Source: Minisyncoccota bacterium (GTDB lineage: Bacteria > Patescibacteriota > Minisyncoccia > Phycocordibacterales > JACZSL01). From it: a stretch of 45,010 bases of DNA. The stretch spans positions 1 through 45,010 of the forward strand of contig JANQMM010000048.1 in NCBI GenBank assembly GCA_028280145.1, written 5' to 3'. The translations under genes were made by a program, and so were the position numbers. Below the pieces are notes generated by a model. The model did not search any database. It was given only the letters and a program-made list of their open reading frames with translations, and was not told where the DNA came from. Shown piece by piece: positions 39,205 to 45,010 of this stretch. The first letter of the stretch is position 1. Each line of letters opens with the position of its first letter.

Positions 39205-41361
39205 CTATTCAGCTGATGCCGGTACACCCCGCATCTTCTTGATCTCATCTGCTACGTTCTGTGGCACAACTGCATAGTGATCAAATTCCATAACCGCATT
39301 AGCCCGCCCCTCGGTCATCGAACGAAGCGTTGTGGTATAGCCAAACATCTCTGAAAGTGGCACTTTCGCTGAAATCTTCTTTCCGCCCATGCCGTCATCA
39401 TCCATACTTTCAACTTGTCCACGTTTTGAGGAGATATTGCCGTTAATGTCTCCCATGAATTGTTCCGGTGTATTGACCTCAACTTTCATGATCGGCTCAA
39501 GAATGACCGGCTTCGCACGCTTTGCGGCATCCTGAAACGCCTGACTTCCTGCAATTTTGAATGCCACTTCCGATGAGTCAACATCGTGATAACTTCCATC
39601 ATAGAGCTCTGCCGAAATATCCACCATTTTATAACCCGCAACAATACCGCGCTCCATCGCTTCTTTGATACCTTTTCGCACAGCAGGGATATACTCCTGT
39701 GGCACAACTCCCCCCTTGATCGAGTCAATGAACTCGTATCCTTCTTCTCGCGTTACATTCTTTGGAGTATCCTCATCGGCATCCGGTTTTGGAAACGGCT
39801 TCAATCGAATTTTTACGTGACCATACTGACCGCGTCCACCTGACTGCTTTACATACTTACACTCAGCTTCTGACTCGTTCTTGATCGTTTCTTTATATGC
39901 CACCTGCGGTTTTCCGATATCCGCCTCAACGCTAAACTCTCTCTTCATTCGATCAACAATGATGTCGAGGTGAAGTTCTCCCATACCCGAGATGATCGTC
40001 TCAAGTGTCTCATCATCAGTTGAAACCTTAAAGGTCGGGTCTTCGTCTGAGAGCTTGGCAAGAGCAATGCCCATCTTTTCCTGATCGCCCTTGGTCTTTG
40101 GTTCGATACGAACCGAGACCACCGGTTCAGGAAACGTCATTTCTTCAAGAATGATCGGGTTGTCCTGGTCACACAGTGTGTGTCCGATCTTTGCCTCCTT
40201 CATTCCGACCATTGCGGCAATTTCTCCTGTTGAGACCTCTTCTACCTCCTCTCGTTTATCAGCCTGCAATCGGACAATTCGTCCCACACGCTCTTTCTTT
40301 CCCGTGATCACGTTATAAACATAGCTTCCGGCAGTTACTTTCCCCGAATACACACGGAAAAATGACAGTTGTCCGACAAATGGATCAGTTTGCAGTTTGA
40401 AGACAAGAGCTGAGAATGGTTCAGTTTCATCTGCTTTTCGTTCAAGTTCGTCTCCCGTATCAGGATGTGTCCCTTTTGCCGGCGGAAGGTCAAGTGGTGA
40501 CGGCAAATAATCCACCACCGCATCAAGTACTTTTTGTACACCCTTGTTTTTCAACGCTGATCCACAAAGAACCGGAAAGATATCGTTTCCAATAACTGCT
40601 TTTCGAAGTGTTTTTTTCAAATCTTCAAGCGACGGCTCGTTTCCTTCAAGAAAGGCCTCCATCATCGTCTCGTCATGTTCGACGATACGTTCAACAAGTT
40701 CATCGTGGTACTTGTCAACATCAGCTTTAAGATTCTCCGGGACATCGATTTCTTTTACATCAATTCCCATTTCTCCTTCAAAAGCAAAAGCTTTCTTCTC
40801 AAGCACATCAACCACGCCGTCATGCCCGTCCTCCTCTCCAATCGGAATCTGAAGACGACAAGCTTTCTTTGAAAGACGATTTAGAATTGATTGATATGAA
40901 CGCTCAAAACTTGCCCCTGTCCGGTCAAGTTTGTTGATGAAACAAAGACGCGGCACTGAGGCCTCTTCCGCGTAACGCCAGTTTGTTTCACTTTGTGGCT
41001 CTACGCCTGCAACACCATCAAAGACCACAACAGCACCGTCAAGCACGCGCATAGAGCGTTTCACTTCGGAAGTAAAGTCAATGTGTCCCGGCGTATCAAT
41101 AATATTAAATCGAGTTGAGTTTTCGGGTGTTTTCTCCGCCCCTGTTTTGTACCACTGGCACGTGATAGCTGCGGCGGTGATCGTAATACCACGCTCACGC
41201 TCCTGATCCATCCAGTCAGTTACTGTCGCACCATCGTGCACTTCACCAATCTTGTGACTCATGCCGGTATAGAAAAGAATACGCTCCGATGTGGTCGTCT
41301 TCCCGGCATCAACGTGTGCAACGATACCAAAGTTTCGAGTTTTCTGTAGGTCTATACTCAT
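39205..41361 (-). CDS. fusA: Elongation factor G
   Basis: 718 aa from the ATG at 41359-41361, where the family starts (MSIDLQKTRNFGIVAHVDAGKTTTSERILFYTG). Motifs include DTPGHIDFT, INKLDRTG and a domain IV with GGRGQYGHVKIRLKP. It is a GTPase that moves tRNAs and mRNA after each peptide bond. It has its own promoter and a folded leader with AAGTACTAAGAA 10 nt before the ATG, as in tuf. In most str operons it is co-transcribed with rpsG; here an inserted gene on the opposite strand separates them. Confidence 0.98.
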   Translation of the reverse strand: MSIDLQKTRNFGIVAHVDAGKTTTSERILFYTGMSHKIGEVHDGATVTDWMDQERERGITITAAAITCQWYKTGAEKTPENSTRFNIIDTPGHIDFTSEVKRSMRVLDGAVVVFDGVAGVEPQSETNWRYAEEASVPRLCFINKLDRTGASFERSYQSILNRLSKKACRLQIPIGEEDGHDGVVDVLEKKAFAFEGEMGIDVKEIDVPENLKADVDKYHDELVERIVEHDETMMEAFLEGNEPSLEDLKKTLRKAVIGNDIFPVLCGSALKNKGVQKVLDAVVDYLPSPLDLPPAKGTHPDTGDELERKADETEPFSALVFKLQTDPFVGQLSFFRVYSGKVTAGSYVYNVITGKKERVGRIVRLQADKREEVEEVSTGEIAAMVGMKEAKIGHTLCDQDNPIILEEMTFPEPVVSVRIEPKTKGDQEKMGIALAKLSDEDPTFKVSTDDETLETIISGMGELHLDIIVDRMKREFSVEADIGKPQVAYKETIKNESEAECKYVKQSGGRGQYGHVKIRLKPFPKPDADEDTPKNVTREEGYEFIDSIKGGVVPQEYIPAVRKGIKEAMERGIVAGYKMVDISAELYDGSYHDVDSSEVAFKIAGSQAFQDAAKRAKPVILEPIMKVEVNTPEQFMGDINGNISSKRGQVESMDDDGMGGKKISAKVPLSEMFGYTTTLRSMTEGRANAVMEFDHYAVVPQNVADEIKKMRGVPASAE

Positions 41362-41480
41362 AATAGTTTGATTCTTAGTACTTGGTTCCTGGTGCTTGAA
41401 AATATATAAACGCCGTAGCCAAGTCACTAAGCACCGGGTCACTGAGCTACTAATTAAAAAAGTTGGCTGGGCCAACAAGT
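41362..41480 (-). promoter_or_regulatory. fusA leader with alternative stems and 5' terminator-like hairpin
   Basis: Near the predicted start lies GTTGGC-CCA-GCCAAC (41462-41476, minus strand) followed by six T. Next, CTTAGTGACTTGG (41419-41431) can pair with CCAAGTACTAAG (41374-41385), one bulge. GGTGCTT (41429-41435) can instead pair with AAGCACC (41391-41397). The two pairings share three bases and exclude each other. Confidence 0.6.
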
Positions 41481-41486
41481 GCCACT

Positions 41487-41515
41487 ACTATATATGAAAT
41501 AGATATGATATGCAA
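41487..41515 (-). promoter_or_regulatory. Promoter of fusA
   Basis: TTGCAT (41510-41515), 17 bp, TATAGT (41487-41492), minus strand. Confidence 0.6.
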
Positions 41516-41614
41516 TCACCCGCACAAACAACATATACGAATTTGAGGCACCATTCGTCTCTAATCTTTCTTCGAACATTCCACCTCTTCCGTGCCTGAA
41601 TGTTTGTGATCAAA

Positions 41615-41643
41615 TTGACACTACTCTACTTGCAGTATATAAC
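41615..41643 (+). promoter_or_regulatory. Promoter of the kinase-like gene
   Basis: Consensus TTGACA (41615-41620), 17 bp, TATAAC (41638-41643), plus strand. Confidence 0.68.
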
Positions 41644-41685
41644 CCTGTTAGAGAAGTTTACATATTGCAAGGGAGTACTCTGCTT

Positions 41686-42294
41686 ATGAGTGCACAAACT
41701 CACAGAACGACCGATACCATGCCTCTTCTTGTTATGCTGGCAGGGCCGACAGGAAGCGGGAAAACCACCGCAAGAAGATTCCTGGAAGAAAAATACCAGG
41801 CATTTGGTGCTCGTTTCTCGGATACCCTTCGAGCAAAACTGAGGGCAGAAGGTGTCGAAGAAACAAAAGCGAACCTTCAGGAACGCTCTACAAAAGAACG
41901 GGAGCGTCACGGAGACACCTATCTCGCTCGATTGATGTACGACCATCTGCACGAGCACGATATGGCTGAGGAGTTCATGGTAGTCGAAGGAATACGCATG
42001 CCGCACGACGTCGAAATGTTGCGCACGTTTGCAAGAGAAACGTCTCGCGTGTTCATACCGATCTACATCGACGCTCCATCGAACGTCCGCTTTACAAGAA
42101 GAGACCTGCAACTGCACATGACAGGCCAGAACAGACCGAGTTGGGAAGAATTCGAAGAAAGTGAGCGAAACGAATGCGAAGCCCGGCTTGATGCGGTAAG
42201 AAGCATGTGTGATGTTGTTATCGAAAACAAGTGGATATTGCCAGAAGAAGGTTTTCTGAAAAGAATCGATGACGAGATTCGACCTTCCCTCTAA
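41686..42294 (+). CDS. P-loop nucleotide-kinase-like protein between rpsG and fusA
   Basis: 202 aa. Walker A GPTGSGKTT near residues 20-28. Then FSDTLRAKLRAEGVEETKANLQERSTKERERHGDTYLARLM, a pattern like UPF0200/dephospho-CoA-kinase-like and AAA_33 proteins, a VVEGIRMPHDVEML segment and FIPIYIDAPSNVRFTRR. Likely phosphorylates a small metabolite or nucleotide; the substrate is not predictable. Opposite to the surrounding genes, more GC-rich than they are, with its own promoter and terminator. The start ATG has a distant SD (GGGAG, spacing 10); an ATG near codon 12 is possible. Confidence 0.78.
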   Translation: MSAQTHRTTDTMPLLVMLAGPTGSGKTTARRFLEEKYQAFGARFSDTLRAKLRAEGVEETKANLQERSTKERERHGDTYLARLMYDHLHEHDMAEEFMVVEGIRMPHDVEMLRTFARETSRVFIPIYIDAPSNVRFTRRDLQLHMTGQNRPSWEEFEESERNECEARLDAVRSMCDVVIENKWILPEEGFLKRIDDEIRPSL

Positions 42295-42304
42295 GCAAGA
42301 CCAC

Positions 42305-42333
42305 AAAACCCGGCGTCAAGGACGCCGGGTTTT
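42305..42333 (+). terminator. Bidirectional terminator
   Basis: AAAACCCGGCGTC-AAG-GACGCCGGGTTTT, 13-bp perfect stem. Ends the kinase-like gene on the plus strand and the rpsL-rpsG transcript on the minus strand. Confidence 0.9.
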
Positions 42334-42371
42334 CGTATGCAGTTGTTTATGAAAAAGTGATTAGGCTCTTT

Positions 42372-42839
42372 CTACCAAGCGAAGTGTGCGAATGCTCTGT
42401 TTGCCTCTGCCATTTTGTGTACGTTTTCTCTCTTCTTGGCTGCCTCCCCTTCATTTTTTGATGCAAGAATGATCTCATCTGCAAGTCGTTTTTCCATCGC
42501 ACTTCCTTTGCCTGAACGCGCTGCCTGGATGATCCAGTTCATGGCAAGAAACTGCTTTCGTTCTTGTCGTACTTCTCGCGGCACCTGATAGTTTGCGCCA
42601 CCAACTCGTCGTGATCGTACCTCCATATTGGGTCCAACGTTCTTGAGTGCTGTTTCAAAGAGTACCATCGGGTCGGTCTTTTCTTTTTCTTTGATGATAT
42701 CAAAGGCATCGTAAACGACACGTCGAGCAGCCCACTTCTTGCCGTCAAGCATGACATAGTTAATGAACTTTGCCACGAGTAGTGAATCGTATCGTGTATC
42801 CGGTTCTGTATTAAAATTTCGCTTTACTTTTCGGCGCAT
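42372..42839 (-). CDS. rpsG: Ribosomal protein uS7
   Basis: 155 aa, family length. Starts MRRKVKRNFNTEPDTRYDSLLVAKFINYVMLDGKKWAARRVVYDAFDII. The core has GPNMEVRSRRVGGANYQVPREVRQERKQFLAMNWIIQAAR. 30S assembly protein and, in E. coli, repressor of the str operon. Ends its transcription unit here. Confidence 0.98.
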   Translation of the reverse strand: MRRKVKRNFNTEPDTRYDSLLVAKFINYVMLDGKKWAARRVVYDAFDIIKEKEKTDPMVLFETALKNVGPNMEVRSRRVGGANYQVPREVRQERKQFLAMNWIIQAARSGKGSAMEKRLADEIILASKNEGEAAKKRENVHKMAEANRAFAHFAW

Positions 42840-42850
42840 GTCCTTGTTGC

Positions 42851-43270
42851 TTAGCTACCACCGCCTTTAGGCTTCTTTGTACCATATCGACTACGTCCTT
42901 TCTTTCGTCCTTCCACCCCTTCGGCATCAAGACGACCTCGTACAATAGTGTAACGAACCCCGATATCTTTCACACGACCTCCTCGTACAAGCACTACCGA
43001 GTGTTCCTGGAGGTTATGTTGCATGCCCGGAATGTATGCAGTGATCTCCATTTGATTGGTGAGACGAACGCGGGCAATTTTTCGAATTGCTGAGTTTGGT
43101 TTTCGCGGTGTTTTAGTTGTCACCTTCGTACACACACCTCGTTTAAACGGTGACGCGTAGAACATTGGTCTGTTTTTAAGCGTATTAAAGCCACGTTGAA
43201 GAGCCACGGTTTTTACTTTCCGCACTCGATTCTTTCTTTTTTTTCGTACCAATTGATTGATCGTTGGCAT
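42851..43270 (-). CDS. rpsL: Ribosomal protein uS12
   Basis: 139 aa. [107 protein letters not shown]. The decoding loop (KTPRKPNSA) is of the sensitive type, with Lys at the streptomycin position. First gene of the str unit, with its own promoter. Confidence 0.98.
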   Translation of the reverse strand: MPTINQLVRKKRKNRVRKVKTVALQRGFNTLKNRPMFYASPFKRGVCTKVTTKTPRKPNSAIRKIARVRLTNQMEITAYIPGMQHNLQEHSVVLVRGGRVKDIGVRYTIVRGRLDAEGVEGRKKGRSRYGTKKPKGGGS

Positions 43271-43304
43271 ATCAACTAAAAAACCGCAACAATACGGTAG
43301 GCAT

Positions 43305-43333
43305 AATGTACTATGAGTCCGTCAAAAAAGCAA
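43305..43333 (-). promoter_or_regulatory. Promoter of rpsL-rpsG
   Basis: TTGCTT (43328-43333), 17 bp, TACATT (43305-43310), minus strand. The transcript would begin with an ACCG/CGGT hairpin followed by TTTTTT, directly before the ATG. Confidence 0.55.
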
Positions 43334-43354
43334 CAGTTTTGGGAGAATTTTAGC

Positions 43355-44017
43355 CTACCCGCACAGCATGGGAGAGATCTCGCAAATACCCGAGCCGGTG
43401 ATAAGTGAAAATACAGAGACAAGTACGGCACTAAATGGTGCCCATAAAATACTAATGAACAAAAAGATGAATATAAAGGTAACGATGAAGCCATACTGCA
43501 TAATACCCTGCATTAATCCCTCGTATTTGTACGCCATATTATAAGGTAAAAATGCTTTGAGCACCTTTGAACCGTCAAGCGGTGGAATTGGTATGAGATT
43601 GAAAATAGCAAGTAGTATGTTGATGAAAACAACATAGCCGGCAAGTTCAACAAAATCTGCCGGGAGACCGGAGCCGAAACGAATAAGCAACCCGAAAAAA
43701 AGAGCAATGAAGAGATTTGTCGCAGGGCCTGCTCCGGCAACAATGGCCTCGCCCCATTTCGCATTTCGCAAATTGAACGGATTATACGGCACGGGTTTAG
43801 CCCACCCGATCAGAAAATTTGCATTCGTAAGCACCAGTATCGCCGGGATGATCACCGAGCCGAGCGGATCAATGTGCTTTACGGGATTTAACGTAAGTCT
43901 TCCTGCAATGCGCGCAGTCGGGTCACCAAGCATCTGAGCGGCATAACCGTGTGATACTTCATGAATCACGACCGATAAAATCAGGACGAGAATAACGAAT
44001 ATAAGAAATGGATCCAT
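43355..44017 (-). CDS. Site-2 protease family membrane metalloprotease (M50)
   Basis: 220 aa, about six membrane helices. Zinc motif HEVSHG (residues 19-24, HExxH) in the first helix and the second ligand motif NLIPIPPLDGSK near residues 140-151 (the NPDG-like site). GWAKPVPYNP fits the short S2P family without a PDZ domain. It cleaves membrane proteins within the bilayer. The gene lies upstream of rpmB, which is transcribed the other way. Confidence 0.92.
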   Translation of the reverse strand: MDPFLIFVILVLILSVVIHEVSHGYAAQMLGDPTARIAGRLTLNPVKHIDPLGSVIIPAILVLTNANFLIGWAKPVPYNPFNLRNAKWGEAIVAGAGPATNLFIALFFGLLIRFGSGLPADFVELAGYVVFINILLAIFNLIPIPPLDGSKVLKAFLPYNMAYKYEGLMQGIMQYGFIVTFIFIFLFISILWAPFSAVLVSVFSLITGSGICEISPMLCG

Positions 44018-44120
44018 AGATACTAATCTGTCAGATCAGAGATGCATCAGCTTATCATCAACTTGTGCTATTCCAAAAACCGTTGCATTCTGTCTGCATT
44101 ATGATAGCATAGTGTCCAAC

Positions 44121-44363
44121 ATGTCAAAACAATGTGCAGTTACAGGTAAAAATTCCAAGGTTGCAGGACGATACAGCAACCGGACTCGTGCTACCGAATT
44201 CAATCCGTGCGGAAAGGTACGACGAAAGGCAAACCTCCAGAAAAAGAGGATCTTTGTTCCTGAACTCAACAAGACACTTACCCTGACGCTTTCAACAAAG
44301 GCAATTCGTACCATTAACAAAAATGGTGCTTATAAGACACTCAAAAAAGCAGGTATCATCTAA
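44121..44363 (+). CDS. rpmB: Ribosomal protein bL28
   Basis: 80 aa from the ATG at 44121; a GTG three codons earlier is open but less likely. MSKQCAVTGKNSKVAGRYSNRTRATEFNPCGKVRRKANLQKKRIFVPELNKTLTLTLSTKAIRTI fits L28. It is slightly Cys-poor: C5 and C29 remain, and no full four-Cys zinc site is present. The stop overlaps the end of the ComEC-like gene by 4 bp, tail to tail. Confidence 0.95.
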   Translation: MSKQCAVTGKNSKVAGRYSNRTRATEFNPCGKVRRKANLQKKRIFVPELNKTLTLTLSTKAIRTINKNGAYKTLKKAGII

Positions 44364-45010
44364 TCTTGGCGCTTTGTAAGAGATGCACCGTCGGAGAGGA
44401 ACAGTATGGTTCCTTTTTTTGTTTCTGAAATATTGATATGAAACGAGTCTAATGTATCGATCACCTCAGCGTGGGGATGTCCATACCAATTGCTGTCTCC
44501 GGCAGAGATCACTGCATACGTCGGAGCAACGGTTTGCACGAACAGCGCGTCACTTGATGTCTTTGACCCGTGATGTCCCACCTTGAGAACATCACTTTGA
44601 AGTTTTGTGCCATATTTTGCCACCAAGTATCGTTCAATGCTTTTGGGTATATCTCCGGTAAGAAGAAAAGAATGATGACCATACGTTACTTGCATTACGA
44701 GTGAAGCCGTATTCTTCTCAATTTCCGTAGCTACTCTGTCAGGAAAAAGAATGTCGAAGCGCACTCCATCAACAACAAATGACAAGGGACTGTTTACAAC
44801 AATATGGCGCGACCCTTCATATTTCACCGATTCTTGAAGAGAATGGTATATACCACCGTCGTCTTCAACACTTGATTCAATGTATGTACCTACTTCAAAA
44901 CGTTTGAATACATCCGGCAACCCGCCGATATGATCCTTGTCGGGATGTGTCGCTATCACGATGTCGATCGAACGATCATAAAATGGCATCACGCGATGCA
45001 GTTGTCGCAA
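44360..45010 (-). CDS. comEC: ComEC-like metallo-beta-lactamase domain (partial, 5' end outside)
   Basis: At least 216 aa, open to the window edge. Contains ATHPDKDHIGGLP (THxDxDHxGG-type zinc motif), SLVMQVTYGHHSFLLTGDIP, LKVGHHGSKTSS and a C-terminal AVISAGDSNWYGHPHAEVIDTL. This arrangement matches the C-terminal MBL domain of ComEC/Rec2 DNA-uptake proteins. Stand-alone MBL relatives exist, and the membrane part is not in the window, so the call is likely but not proven. With type IV pili nearby it would fit competence (inference). Confidence 0.8.
   Translation of the reverse strand: MRQLHRVMPFYDRSIDIVIATHPDKDHIGGLPDVFKRFEVGTYIESSVEDDGGIYHSLQESVKYEGSRHIVVNSPLSFVVDGVRFDILFPDRVATEIEKNTASLVMQVTYGHHSFLLTGDIPKSIERYLVAKYGTKLQSDVLKVGHHGSKTSSDALFVQTVAPTYAVISAGDSNWYGHPHAEVIDTLDSFHINISETKKGTILFLSDGASLTKRQD

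Overview
The window looks like a chromosomal piece from a Patescibacteria (CPR) bacterium, most likely Parcubacteria-like. The support is: a compact genome; an S10/spc ribosomal cluster with no rpmD (uL30) between rpsE and rplO; Lys/Ala-rich N-terminal tails on several ribosomal proteins; few Shine-Dalgarno (SD) sites in front of housekeeping genes; and a type IV pilus operon followed by a secreted, Ser/Thr-rich fibre protein. The standard genetic code fits, because TGA, TAA and TAG all end genes. The taxon is an inference.

Layout. 1-10.6 kb (minus): pilB, pilC, four minor pseudopilins, a pilM carrying a pilN-like tail, a pilin, a membrane-anchored HTH protein and a large fibre protein running off the left edge. 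11.0-15.5 kb (plus): an OmpR-type response regulator and a membrane histidine kinase, separated by a ThiF-like/N-acyltransferase-like gene pair. The kinase's first membrane helix is cut by an in-frame TAA. 15.6-18.6 kb (plus): infC-rpmI-rplT, glutamate dehydrogenase and a small unknown gene. 18.6-21.1 kb (minus): a zinc-site protein, a beta-CASP RNase-like protein and a four-helix membrane protein. 21.5-43.3 kb (minus): in transcription order rpsL-rpsG, fusA, tuf, rpsJ-rplC-rplD-rplW-rplB, rpsS-rplV-rpsC-rplP-rpmC-rpsQ-rplN-rplX-rplE, rpsN-rpsH-rplF-rplR-rpsE-rplO-secY, adk-map-ndk. 43.3-45.0 kb: an M50 protease, rpmB (plus) and part of a ComEC-like metallo-beta-lactamase protein.

The most striking feature is that the usually unbroken str/S10/spc cluster is interrupted by self-contained transcription units. 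Most have their own promoter and terminator, good SD sites, and small membrane, lipoprotein or unknown products. They lie between rpsG and fusA, fusA and tuf, rpsJ and rplC, rplB and rpsS (four genes), and rplE and rpsN. After most of them a fresh promoter restarts ribosomal-gene transcription. The ThiF/acyltransferase pair splits the two-component system in the same way. Several housekeeping transcripts (infC, fusA, tuf, rpsL, rplC, rpsS, rpsN) have strongly folded leaders and no SD, which suggests control by RNA structure. All promoter, terminator and RNA-fold calls were made by eye.
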